Of a stretch of 64,000 nt of DNA, positions 36,501-51,500 are shown piece by piece (the stretch's first letter is position 1; the number at the start of each line of letters is the position of its first letter). The stretch covers positions 134,389,308 through 134,453,307 of the forward strand of contig OZ023273.1 of NCBI GenBank assembly GCA_964007475.1, read 5' to 3'. The notes under the pieces were generated by a model, which had not been told where the DNA came from, ran no database searches, and worked only from the letters and a program-made list of their open reading frames with translations. Source of the DNA: Hybos culiciformis. Taxonomy: Eukaryota; Arthropoda; Insecta; Diptera; Hybotidae. The position numbers and the translations under genes are program-made.

Positions 36501-39500
36501 TAATTAATTCGTAATTATATTTAATATTTAACAAAAAAAAAAAACACAAAAATTCTACAGCGTCCTACAAGGTGTTGTAAAATTAAAAAAAATACCATTT
36601 TTCATTCAATTAATTGTCACTTGGTATTTATATCGTGAAAATTTTTATCACAAAACAACAACACACATAAATGAATATTTTGTTTTGGTATTTTTATCAG
36701 AATAGACAGGTATTTGAGTTGAGGGTAAAAATAAAATATTTACATCTCAGTGTCTAAAGTTGACAAAAAAAAAACAAAATTTATGTTTTCAAAATAAAAA
36801 AAATCGATTTTTGAACACAAAAAGAACGTCATTTAACATAATTCAATTAATTGTTTTTTTTTTCACTTTCGGGGAAATTTTTATTTTTCATCACCAAAAA
36901 TATAATTAATTCTATTTAAAAAAAAAATTAAGTTGATAGATGGAAAATATTCATCGAAAACATTAAGTAAACAAAATTTTGTACATTTACATTACATTTT
37001 TATATGTAATAATGTAATATATATATTTTTTTTTAATCGCACAATATGCATTATACATTATTTTATCGACCTTGTAATCCTTATTTTTAATTTTTATTTC
37101 CTCATTTACTATAAAGAAGTTATTATTAATTTTTTTATTTATTTATTTTATATATTTATGTACTATTTTTATGTCTACTGTTTTATGTGGTGTAAAAGAT
37201 CATCGTCATGACAAAAAAATATTCCTTCATGATATCATATAGAAAATCGTGATTAACAAAATACTAAACTGACTAATTTGTTATTTATCGTGTAATTATA
37301 ATGAATTTTAACGAAATTCAACTAATCAAAAATACATTTTTTTTGACTAATTTATATCCTTTATTTATGTTAAACTTTTTTCAAATCAATAATATACATT
37401 AGTTAGTATAATTGTATATTATCACAATCTATTTTAATAAACTTTAAATTTATTAAAAAATAAAAAAAAATTCAAACTGAAAGCTTAGAATATCAAAACT
37501 GTTAAAAAATCTTTTTTTATTTTATCGACTTTATTTACATTTATTTCTTATAAAATGTTTTAACTAGTTTTTATTAAAATCAGCTGATTTTATTTAAAAA
37601 TAAAATGAAAAAAAAAAAAAATGTCCGTACTTTTAGGCCTCGATCAAAGCATACGATTTTGCTAGATTTTCATCTTTTTTAATACTGAAAAGAATAAATT
37701 TTTAAAGTGGAAAATATTCTTGAAAAAATTAAATTTTGTTTCCCACATCATTGTAAATAATTTGCGCGAGAGAGCTTTTTCATATTATTATAGTTAATTA
37801 TTATACATAGTGCTATTATCTCACATATACACACTAATTCAATATGATCTAATTATATTATAAATATTGTATCTATCATTTAACGACATTTCGTAGGCTA
37901 AAATAAATAAAAGCAATATTGGTCGCCGGAAAAGCACGTGACTTTGTTTATGATTGTTTTTTTTTTTTTTTTTTTTCACAAAATCATATAAATATCGTGA
38001 GAGAGAAATTTTTTTTTTTTAAACAAAGCTTATGAAAGCTATTTTTATTTATATTAAATTTTTATTTATTTTTTTTTAATGATAGCTCGTTTTTTCTTTT
38101 TTATTATTTATTTTAAAAATTATTATTTGCAATACTTTTTTATTTGTAATATTTATGTTTATACTTAGTATATTATTTTTAAATGTATAATAACAGTAAC
38201 AAATTCATTTTAAGCGCCAAGCACGCTTTTGGGAATTTCTGAGATTAAAAATTTATGAAAAATACTCGGAAAAATATTACGAATATTTTAAAAAACTTCA
38301 TCAAATTTTGAGTAAAATATTGTAAAATCATTTTTGGAATCAGAATCTTTTTTTTTTATGTTCATATAATAAATACATTTTCAACCCCCAGTTTAAATGA
38401 AATGAAAGACTTAATTTTTTTGGATCAATGAGATCTATATATACACTATGATTCCCATAAAAATCGGTTGATACTGTGGGTATAGTACAGACAATCTCAA
38501 ACTGCGGCTCATGAGCCGCATGCGGCTCTTTGGGATTTCTATTGCGGCTCAATAAATTATTCAGTTGTATTTTAATTGAAATTTAGTATTTTATTAAGTA
38601 TACAGTTTTCATATAATTTTTCAGATTTTCGTGCATATTTCAACTAATTTTTAAATTTATTAAATGTAATATTGAAGTTTTTTTTTATTTAATAAATTTA
38701 TTGAAGATAATAATTTTAAAAAAATGCTAAAAATGATAATAAAATTTAAATTCAAGTTTGCATTGATAATTTTCCGGCTCTACAGTAAGTATTTTACGAT
38801 TTTCGAATATGGCTCTCCACACATAAACGTTTCAGCACCCCTGGTGTAGTAGAATCTAATTATTTAGGAAAATTACTAGTATTTTGGCAATCACATTGGA
38901 GTTATGAACATTACAATGGCGGACAGAAAAATAAGAAATAATTCCATATAGTCCATAATGTATTCATTAAGTAAACCTTAATTCTTTTTTTCAACAAGTA
39001 CTACATAATGTTATTTGAACAAATATAAACTAATCACACTTGATAATTTAACTTTAGAATTTTTTTATTAAATTGAATTCAACTATTGTTTTAGCTCTAC
39101 CACTTATATTTTATTTAATTTCTTAATAAACTAAATTACAAAAGTAATTAAAATAAATAAATTCTAAAAGTGATAAATAAAATATTTATGCGAGTTTTCT
39201 TAAAACAATAAAAACTGCTATTCACAGTGGTCGGTTAATGTTAATTATAACTATACATTTGTTTTTTTATAAAATCTCACATTTCACATTTTATTAGCAT
39301 TTAGGGTAAATAAAATGAGACTAGACGTAATGCTTTACATTTTACAAGACGAAAGATAAAAAAAAAATGTCAACATAAACTAAAAAAAAAAAATGGAATT
39401 TGTGCTGGTATTTTAATTGATCTGTTATAAAGAAATTAGATTTAAATTATGTTAATTGGCAAAATAATTATGAATGTTTATTTTGTTGTGAGAAATATAA

Positions 39501-42500
39501 ATTAATATTAATATAAATTGAAAGCGAATTTGATTTTTTTTTTTTTGTATAAAATAAGGTAGGATTAAGGTCAATTCACACATATCAGTCACGTCAAGTC
39601 ACCGTCACGTCACCGGCACGTCATTTCAGTCAAAAAAAATATCGTTCCTTGTAATTTAAATGAACTGTCTACACCCATCCGGCGCCGTCACGTCACCGAA
39701 CCATCAGTCGTCCCACCGTCAACGAGCCGTCAAAATTAAATTACTTTCCGACGATATTTTTTTTTTTGACTGACGGCATTTTTGAAATTGAAAGCAAAAC
39801 AAACAAAACAAAGTTTTTATTTTTTATTTTGTATCTAAAAAAACGGGACGGAACGGCGACGTGACTGAAGTCTGTAGACACAGGTCAAGATATTGACGGA
39901 TACTTGACGGTGACGGAACGGAGACGGAACTTTGACGTGACTGGTATGTGTGAATCAACCTTTAATTTTGCTAATAGAATTATATTTTTAATTTAATAAC
40001 ATTTGAAATTTATAAATTAGAATTTGGATTTTAACTGTTCGGTGTATACATTATTTTGTATTATTGAAATATAATACTGAAAGTATAATATTGAATATCA
40101 GTTAATCATATTATTATTGTATTATTGTAATTGAAATAAAAAAGCAAAAAAAAAATTGTATAAAATATCCAAATTTTAAATAACAATTAGATATATGTAT
40201 AATAATTTTAATATTTAATTATTTGATTTGCAAAAATTTATCCGTATTTTGTATTATACATATTTACGTATTTACATTATTTACTTTGTACATACATTGT
40301 ACCCAGTATTATGCTCTTTATAATATTTTAGCTTTTGAGAGCTGCAATTATAAAAATAATTCTATTTTAAATAAAGTTTCACCTCAAGTCATCGACATCA
40401 GTTCTTTCATTTCAATTTTCTGTGACGTTAATTCTGTAGTATGCATTTTCAGAATAAAGTTTAGCATCGTTATATGGTGTAAATATTTATAAAATTAAGC
40501 TTTAAATTTGAACGTCATATTATACACAAAAAAAAAAACCTAATTGATCATACAATTGACTCCTGATAAAACAACAGAGATGTATAAGTATATACAATTA
40601 AAAAGAAAATTATAACAATAAAGAAAATTTTAAGGTGAGAACTTTTTTTAATTAAATTAAATTATCAAGTAATTTTTATTGATTGAAATTAATTAAAAAT
40701 AGAACATAATGTAGGTAAATTTAGATAATTAATAATTAAGTATGATGTTTTATAAATAAATAAAAAAAATAGTATTGAAGAAATGTTGTGCTGTTGTGCA
40801 ACTTTATAGTAAAGTTTCTGATTTCTTTGGTAGTATACTTATATTATAAAAGGTGTAATCGATGGTGTTTATATAATTCATTAATCATTATGTATAAAAA
40901 GTATCAATTAATTAAGTTTTGTAAGACAAATATTTTCAGGAAATTTTTTTATTTTTTTAACTTAAGTTTCACGAAATTAAGAGGCAATAATTTAAGTATA
41001 CTTATAATACTCCCTTAAGTTTAATTCTTAAGTTTTGTCATACCGGCAAAATAGTGCTTTAAATTTTTTTTTACAAAATTGTACAAGTAAATTGTAAAAG
41101 TTTTGATCGGCAATGAATTTTTAAGAAATCAGTACAAAAATCAATACTTTGAGAAAATAGTATCGTATTATTATGTACATTTATGTTAAATTTTATAATG
41201 TACAAGTTTTTGATTTAAATTTCATAATAAAATGCAGTCACAACAATATTTTTATACTTATTATTTTAAATGTAATGTGTCAGCTTAAAATATATGCAGT
41301 TGTGATAAAATTTCATCCTATCATTGTCAGTATTAGTAGAAAAATTTGATAATTTTTTGTTTAATTTTACCAATTTTACATAAGTTGAGATCATCAAAAG
41401 AGTCTCACTGTGGCAGTACAAGAAAATACAAAACTGAAACCACAAACTTTTTTCGTGTATTCAATAGACATATGTATTTAAATAAAACAGAACAACACCA
41501 GTACAATGTACAAATCTACTAAATTTTATGTACAATACATATTATTTGATTTTATATTTTGTTTTGAGATAATTTTTAAAATTTTTATATTTCAAATGAA
41601 TAAAAATGCAAATTACTTTTTGATTTGTGTTTCGTTCTTATTATTATTATTATTGAACATAATTTAAATGAAAATTATATCTTTGACGTAAATACAATAC
41701 ATATTTGGAGCCAATAAAAAATATTAAGCTAGACAATTTTTTCAACAAATAAAAGAAATATCTACATTATTTCAATAATAATGCAAAATATATAATTTTA
41801 TTTTTTACATTTTTCATTGCCAAGTTTATTCTATATATCTTGTAGAAAATCATGTACGCAAAGCGATTCATAAATTTACCCACTAAATGAAAATAATAAT
41901 GAACAATAGTTTTACCCACTAAAACTCTGAATATGACCAAGAAAACATTCAAGAACTCGATGAAGCTAAATTAATTTGTAATACATAAATAAAAATTTGA
42001 TTTATTATTATTTTGAATAAAACATTATTTTCATTTTATAATTATCTGACTGATTCTTTTATTTATCCTTTGAATATAGGAACGGGTCCTAGTTATTTAA
42101 TTTATTACTAATTTGAGAAGAACACAAAAACAAAAATTTAACTGATAACTCATCATTTTATAAGTTAAAAATAGAGCCAATATTTAAAAAATGTTTTATT
42201 TAAATGGGTTTATTTAATGGCAATACTTTTAACCCGCAATGACAACTATCTATCTACAAATATAATTCAAATTTAACTTAATAATGGTATTTTAATAGAA
42301 CAATAAAATTCCATAAAAATATTTCTAATTATTTATACAAAAATTTTGATTGCAATTTTACATATTTTTTCTGAAGTTTAATATTAAAGAATGAAAAAAA
42401 AAACAACAACATAATTTGCACTACACGATAAGAGCCGAATGTGTAACAAACAAAAAGTATAGTAAATAATTTAGTCACATTATGTTTTTCTTGTCACTAC

Positions 42501-45500
42501 ACTATATAATTTAAATAAAGACGATATAACTAAAACAAGTCAAAAAATTGTTTATCACAAATTATTTAAAAAAAAAAACTCAATAAAAATAATATTAAAT
42601 TTGAAACAATTTACTTTTATAAAACTACATATATTTTAAATGTATAATTATTTTCTATTATTTCCAGTTTTTTTTTTATGAGAAAAAAAAAGGTAAACAA
42701 AATTTTATTTCATTAATCAACGACGGCGCTTTTTGTGTTATTATTAAAAAAAATGTTCATAAACCGTGAAAAATGTAGTTTTTATATTTTCTAAGTCTAA
42801 GACCTATCAATATTGAAAAAAAAACCAAACGAAATACGATTTTATTTTATAAATATGAATTTGAATTACGATTAAATTACAATTTGAAGCGACTTCAAAT
42901 CTAACTTATTCAAAAATACCAATTAAACTGAGAGATTTTATTTATAGCGATATTTCAATGAATTAATAATTTTAAATGATTTTTTATTCATAAGCTGAGA
43001 AATAAAAAAAAAAGAAAAGCTTTTTAAAGAATCTTTTAAATTCTCTCAGTCTTTTTTTTTTTATTATTTAATGAACGAAAATATTGATATATAGATCGAA
43101 ATCTTTTTTAAGTATAAAGTTTAAAATTATTCGATTTTAAGTTATGTATATATGTACATTTAAAATTGATAATAAAACTGGACCGGTAGAATTTTTGGAT
43201 GAAATTTAAATGTATGGTTTCACCGATATGGTTTCGCTAATCAATTTTTACGCTGTATTTCAAGTATATATTTTATATGTTTCTATAGGAAAGTTTTCAA
43301 AACACAAGTATATTTAGTAGTATGTACTTATTACACTTAAAATAAGATATCAAAATATTGTTTCAACATTACTGATTAAGACTAATTAATATAACTACTA
43401 TAGTACCTTGTTTTATTCTTATGTATGTAGTAAAATTCTAAGTACATTATATCGTCCCTGATTGAATAGAATAATATAAAATGTCATTTATTTGTCAATC
43501 AATTTTTTTTTTCTTGAATTCATTAAAACAAAGGATTTTTTTTTTTTTTTGGTTACAAGCAGATGACACTGGTAAAATACATAAGTAAATATCTTGTTTA
43601 ATTAAAAATTATACATTTTCATGATAATAATTTATTTTATTTTATTTTACAAGTAGTTTAATGATTCTGAGTAAAAAAAAAAAAAAAAATTAAAATTTAA
43701 TCAACTTTGTTTACGGCTGGAGAACTTCTTATTTATTTTACATTAGCTGATAAGAAATCAAATTCATTAAACTGAATTCAGTGACAGTATTATTTACGGC
43801 AACCTACTATACATGTATACAATGTACTGGCATAGGTATGCATATATATTCAAAAACTTATAAATACCCCAGTTATCAATGAATTTTATTATTAGTGATT
43901 TAAAGATAATACTGATTATAGTAATTTGCGATAATAAAAAAAAAAGATGAAACATTAACTTTTTCCTGCAATGTTTATGATTAATTTTTAAACCGATAAT
44001 GGAGTAGTTTGTTCTAAAATACTAGTTAAAAAAATATTCTGATTAAAATAAAAGAACTGTTTTAATATGTATATATATCGTGACTGTAATTTCGAATCCT
44101 AACATTGTGTTCATTAACTGAGATGTTAAATCTTTGTATCGTGGATTGCCATTTATAAGTTTCTCTTATATTTCGAAGAAAATTGAGATGAAATATTCAT
44201 AACGACCGCGAGTATAATAATTTTACTACGTGAGAAAATGTATAAATGATTTTATAAAACATTAAAAAAAAAAACTACCTAAACATCATATAAAAATTTA
44301 TTAACTTAAATAAAATTCCAAAAAAATATATAAACATAATAAATCCATTTTCTTTAAATATTTTGTGAAATAATTTTCTGCATATTTTCAGGCAATAATG
44401 AAATTATTATATGAATTCTTTGTATTCAAAAAGCTTCTTGTATACATACATTAAATAAGCTATGTAATATTTATGTGCGTATTTTTTTTTAATCTCCTGA
44501 GTTGTGTACATTATTTTTGTACGTACGTTTTTTAAGAAGCATTGTTGTATAAATAATGTACCTACATAATTGTTTTAGTTAAAAAAAAAAAATAACAAAA
44601 CAAATTTGCTTCATTTTATTTTAAAGAAAACTAATTTTAAGAATTTTTTAACTTTGTGAATTGTTTAGGTAAATTTTGTAAAAGATTGTTGAGCAAAAAT
44701 GTTTGGACTAAGTATTTAGCTTTTAAAAAATTTTCTTTTAGAAACTTAATATTACTTTTTTTATTTATGGTTGCGTTCTGTAATTAAAAGTTTTCATGAA
44801 TATATACTAAGTATACCTATCAATATAAGAAGTTTATAGACTTAGTTCTAATTAATAGTTACATTTCTTACTTTTACCTACATTTACAACTTGCTAGTTA
44901 CATTTAATACTGTTAGCATTTGTATATTTATTTTTATGTCAACATTATTTATAAGTATGATATATAATAATGAAACTATAACACGATAACTATATTATGT
45001 TTATCAACTTATTTATTATGGTATATTATTCTATCGAAGCATATTTCGAAGATAATTAAATAATAAATAAGTAATTTAATGTTCTATTATCTAATATTTT
45101 ATCACTTTATAAGTTCGATTTTAATTTTAATTTTTTTTATTTAATCTAAATTCTATGTGTTCACAATGAAAACTAAGCTATTCAAAATTAAATTACTAAA
45201 CTGACCTACCTGAAATAAAATTAGCATTAATTAAAAAGTATAATATTTGACTTTAGGCGATGAAAAAATTTATTCAAATAAATAATTATTAGCTATCAGT
45301 TTCATACATACAATTTCAATACTTACAATGTATGTGAATGTAGTGATGTACAATTATTTAAAAAATTATATGTAAGTATGTATCTATAATCATGTTGTGT
45401 TTTTGCGTAAAATTAACATAATTCAAATTTGTAATAAATCCATTTTTTTTATAATTAACAATAAAGAGTTATTTATAGGAATGTCAGACTAAAATGATTT

Positions 45501-48500
45501 TAAAAAGGTAGAAATTTTTAAATCTAATTTAATAAAAAAACTTGATTGATCATAGATATGATTAAGCATTTATCTTAGCATTAAGTACTTATTTTAATTA
45601 AAAAAATTATTTAAAATATGTATGTTCGGATAAGTATGTAGGTTTTATTAATTTTCAAAATTCTTATCTTTTAAAATTTTTTTATACATATTATATGTTT
45701 TGTATTACTATATTACTATATAGTTTACAAAATGCTGGTTATAATAGATTTTAACTGTATGCAACATCATTTTATATAGAAAAAGAACAGACTTATATTG
45801 TTATCCCAAAATCTATTGAAATTGTGCTTCATTAGATAGTAAATATTACAATGAAAAAGCAAAATTAATTCAATTAAAATTTAGTAGTTAGCTCTCAACA
45901 ATATAAACAATACGATATAATTAGAATGAAATTTAAACATTTAAAATTTGGTTCGTGTGGTATAAATTATTCAATTTTGTTTTTCTTTTAATAGTGTTCA
46001 AAGAACTAATAATCAATCAATGCAATTCTATATTTTGTAAAGCCGATAAGAGTTGAGTTCATTTCATGTTATATTCCTCAAATAACATCGTTTTGTAAAT
46101 TGATTGAATTAAAAAAACAAAAATTTGAAGTCATATAATTTAGAACAGTATTATGTATGCTGTCAGTAAAAATAAATAAATTTTCTAATAATTTTTATCT
46201 GGAGTCTTAAATCATAATCATTATAATAAAAGGTGATAAAGCTAAGTTGAATTTAGAGATATATAAAGTATGGCCATTATTTAAATTTCATGATATATAA
46301 TACTTTACTTATTATTAATGTAGGGTACATTTATTTGAACATGAGAACAATGATAAATAGATACTTAAGCTTTGAAATATCCTAAAGTGAACACTATGAT
46401 AACTCTTAGAAATTCCTTAGAATAAAATTTGAAAAATACCTCTTAATAATAGTTAGAGTGTGAACGATATTTTCTTAGCAAAATACTTTAATATAAATCA
46501 CATGATACTAAGGAACATTAAAAAAAAAAGCTTCTTTTCATTTTTTAGCCCAACATTTGCAGAACGAAATTGTTACTTTTTTTTTTTAAAGTAAATATAA
46601 ATTGAAAAAAAAACAAATAAAAATTGATGGAGAAAAATAAAAAATTTAATGATCAATGAAATTTGTGTAATTTAAATTTAATACATTCATTAAAAACCAA
46701 TACCGCATTAATCGAAAAAAATAACAATTAGTTAACTTTTATATGCATAATAAATATTTCAATTCAATTTGTTCAATATTGGAACATAGCAAATGATTAT
46801 TGTGAATAAATCCATCTGTTTTAGATATTATGATGTTATGATTTAAATTGATCTATCTTTCGCACATTAAGTATATATCAGATTTACATTATTATACAGC
46901 TAGATATTTTTAAGCTTGTACAAATTTAAAGCTTTTTAATCCTTAGTCAAATCAAAACGTATTAATACCTTATAGAAATCAGTATCTTTTTTTCCATCAA
47001 GATAACACAATGTCCCCAGGTCCAGTTAATTTAATTACTTATAGCAATACAACGAAAAATTATAACAGTATTATAAAATTATCTGTTGGCATTTTTCCAA
47101 TAGATTTCTCAAGGCTCAATAAAGCTTCGAAGTTCGACAAGTTAAAAAAAAAAAAAATATTGTCCTTATAGCCTCACTTCATTTTTTTAATATCAAATAA
47201 TAATGCAATTTTGTCGGTTCAAAAATATTCTGCAAAACACAGTTCAAAATAATAAATTTATTTATTTGTTTACACTTTCTTCAACCATGTCAAATAAAGA
47301 AATATTATAGGCCAGTAAATCTCATTTTACTATGTTGCTATATGTACAACTATATAATAATATTTTAAAAAACTAGCTACAAAAAAATATTTACAGGAAA
47401 ATGGAATGTTTAGGTTCAAGAGGATGTAAAAATATTTATTTCTTCGATTCAAGGTTTTATATCGTCTGCTCAGTATAATAATAGTGTATAATAGTTATTT
47501 ATATCAAACACTATTATTATACTAAGTAGACGATATAAAACCTTGAATCAAAGAAATGAATATTTTTACATCCTCTTATACACTGTTATTCGATTATACC
47601 AGCACCAGTGGATTCCCCGTAGTGCACTTTATAAGCAAAACTTTTTTCAATTCTTGAAAATCTTGATCCTAGCATGTTTTATGCGATAAATATGCAAATA
47701 TTTTTTTTTATTTCAAACATTTTAAATGGTTTATCTAGTGTTAATACAACATTAAAAAATATTTAATATAATTTATAATTTTATTAATTAAAAAAGAAAG
47801 ATAATTTTGAAAAATTAGATTTCCATATTTTTATTTTTAGAATACTTATATTCCCTTGGTGGCTTAATTCTATTTTCTTCATCCTCTATTTTTAATATTC
47901 TTTTCACACTAATTTCTACATCTAATTATAGAATACTTTTCCCTTGATTTTTACTTTTTTTTAGACTTTTATTCAAGCTGAAGTAAATTAAAAAAGTTTT
48001 AGAAATTTTATAATTCGATGATCTTTTAAAGAAATCTAAATTGTATATTTTTTTTCGCCTTTCAATGCAACTTCGTAATAAATTTTTTTTCTTTCAAGCT
48101 AGAACAATTATTATTATTATTATAATACAAATAACCTAACCCACATGTTTATTATACATTAATACTTATTATATGTAATATACAATACAATAGATACATA
48201 TAATTATGTACATGAAGATATAATTTTATGAAAATTGATTTATTTTTGCTTGAGAAATTTTAAGCATTAAAATTAAGGCATGTGAGAATCTGAAGTGTTT
48301 ATAATTTATATAAGCCACCAGCTGTCTTATGTTTACATAAAATTAAAGTAAGCAAAATATTTTGTGACTATTATAAAAAAAATACAGCACATATGCTTTT
48401 AATATGTAATAAAAAAAAACTGATTATATTTAATAACACAATGATATACAATGTTATAAAATAAATTGCTTTTATTTTTTAGATTCCAAATCAAAAAAAA

Positions 48501-51500
48501 AATATGACGGGAATATATTGATGCCACACGCTTACCGGAGAATTTTCTAAATAGTTATATTATGCATCGCAATTACAGCAAAAAAAAAACTTTAAATTCT
48601 TCCTTTTTATTTTTTAACGAAACGTATCTTTGTAGTTATGAAACATTAAGATATTCAAGAAATATATTTTTCGAGTTTCTAATGTTGTTTGGTCATTACA
48701 CACCATCATCTGCCTGCCTCAGGTTATTTTGAATAGTATATGCATTAAAAAAACTGTAATTTTTTCGGTATTAGGCAATTTTTGAACTTAATTAAAATCA
48801 GGATTAAACTTAATTAATACTTAATTAAAGTATTGAGAATGAAAAAGAAACTGGAACTGTTGATCGCTTAAGTTTTTCTTTTATATTGAAGCAATAATTC
48901 AATGAATATTACATAAATATGAAATATTATGAAAAAAATTAATTAGGTATTTATACAATTTAATTAATTATTATATTTGAATTGTGACGAAAAAATAAAA
49001 TCTATTGGATAAATTCCATGAAAGTCGAAAACATTACCATATGAAAACAAAATACATAAGAGCAGAAATTTTTTAAGATTTCAATGTCTGCGTGCGATGG
49101 TGTTGAGAAGATCTAAATTTAGAATGATTTTGTTTATTCTAATGGATTATTATTATATGTTGCTCATATATATAATTCACACGTCCTCTCCCCCCTTTAT
49201 TCATTCATAACAATAAGTATGTTGCCAAAGAATTAGCCAAAAATAAAAAGACAAATAAAAAAATAATATATTTGAAAATAATTGGAAGTTTCAAAGAGCA
49301 AAATAATTTTCAATTTTAATAAATTTGAAATTTCACTTTCAAAATAATGACCACTTAAAAAATAATATTGACAATTATATATAAACAGTGGCTTTTACTT
49401 GCACATAATTACGTACTATTCGTAAGCCCGTAACATTTAACAACTTTTAGAATTAGCTCTAAAATGCAAATAACATACTTTCCAATTTTTTATTGGTTTG
49501 TACTTTTTTTAGAACCTTTTGAACAATTCAACAATTAGTTTGTTCCCATACAGATTTTAGAATTAATTAGGTATTCAATTACTTATTTAGAACTGGTCGC
49601 TGAAGACTCATTTTTGTCTACTGATCTTATTTTCCTACGGGATACGGATACGTAGGTATTGTTATTTACAGATGATAAGTAACACATAATACTATAATAC
49701 TACTTTCATACATTTTCCTATCCATTTAAATGATTCCATTTTAATCATAAAGTATACCTACAATGTATACTCAAGTCTAGCATAATGTCAAAATTCTCAC
49801 TATAATTATTGTTGTCATTTTTCTTTCATACTTATTCGATAATGATTACAATATCGCAACTCTGGAAAATTCCACAGTTTTTACTTTTTACACAAAAACT
49901 AAGAATCCCAGTTCATTACTGTTACATTTTGAAACAATTTTTCCAAGTGAAGAATTAAGAAAATAGTTTCTGATGGGTATTACACCATTTTGTTTCAAGT
50001 CATAAAAACATTATTATTTTTGTAGTTCAATATATATTTTACACTTAACTTAAGTACTTACATATAATAATGAATTTTTCCAGACCAAAGATAAATTAAT
50101 TAAATTTTAAAAAAAAAATGTAAACATCACATGAGTACAAAACTAATATCTCTAAGCTTTTCAAAAATTATACAATTATTATTATAAAAAAAAATATTCT
50201 ATATTGTGATACGTATAGTAAGTAATTTATTAATAAATTTTCGCACTTACAACAAATGAAACTGTTATTGTTTTGTTCTAAATAAGAGCAAAAATAAGTG
50301 GGTGTATAATTTATAAAAAAAAAAAAAAAAAGTGAGACCAATTATAAATTTATTTTAATTTTTGTCAGATAAACTTTTAATCTTAAAAAAAAAGAATACA
50401 ATATCATTTAAATGCGAAATAAATCAATTTATTAGTTAATTTTGACATCTGTTTATTAAAAGCTATAAAAATATACATATAAGATATTAACATCTTAAAA
50501 GCATAATAAATCAATTGATAGGGAATTTCTTTTTAGTAATTCAAGACAAGAAACATTTTTTATATGCATTACGACGACACTTGACCTAAGCTGGTTTCAA
50601 TTACTTAATGACGAACAATTCAAAAAACGTAAAAAAATATATTAACTATAGAACAGTACATAAGAATTATATAATCATCTAACCAAAAAATCATAATAAT
50701 TTTTATTTTAACTTCTTTATACTGAGAATAGAATAATCGATCAGATCAAAAATTATTAAGCCAGCTTTTTTTAACCAGCTGCTTAAAACATCTGCGCTTA
50801 CACAGGCAAATTTTTTTTTGTTATATAAAACGTAAAAGCTTTTCTCTTTATATTTTTCAAGATCTCAAAACAAAATATCTGCACAGTGCAATATGAATAA
50901 TGTACAATGTACATATATTAGTATGAAAAATAAAAAAATTTTATTAGGAAAATACTTATTCAAAATTGCAATGGAAGGTGGAATTTAATCTTACATATTA
51001 TTTGGAAACGCTTACTAGTCATTGACAATAGCCAACAGTCCTGCTCTTAAGTTACTATCGAAAAAATAATTAAAAACATTTAACGTGAAATATTAATTTC
51101 AATTTATATTATGTTACGAATTTTTCACCTGAATATCTAACTTGGGATTTAGACTGGATGGTTTCAAAAATTAAAACAAAAATAATTTTTGAATGTGTGC
51201 GTAAAATTTGTATAAAGGTGAAAACACAATTGGGGCGACAACGACGGCGAAAGCGATTTTTCATATAAAAAAGTCGCCTCAATTGTTTCATTCTCATACA
51301 AATATATGGTTATTGACAGTCGCTATCGCTGTCGCCGTCGTTGTCGCCCCAATTGTGTTTTCACCTTAAAAGGAAATAATTTTCGTTTTAATCCGAACTA
51401 AAAATCTTGGTTAAATCGAGGGTTAAATATTTGACTAATTTCTGTCAAAAAAAATAAAAAAAATAAAATAAAAAATAATGTTTATATTTATTAGATTTTT

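Noticed and set aside
36933..37211. 92-codon plus-strand frame rich in Ile/Phe/Tyr
   Set aside because: Composition is that expected of AT-rich non-coding DNA; no domain or splice signal.
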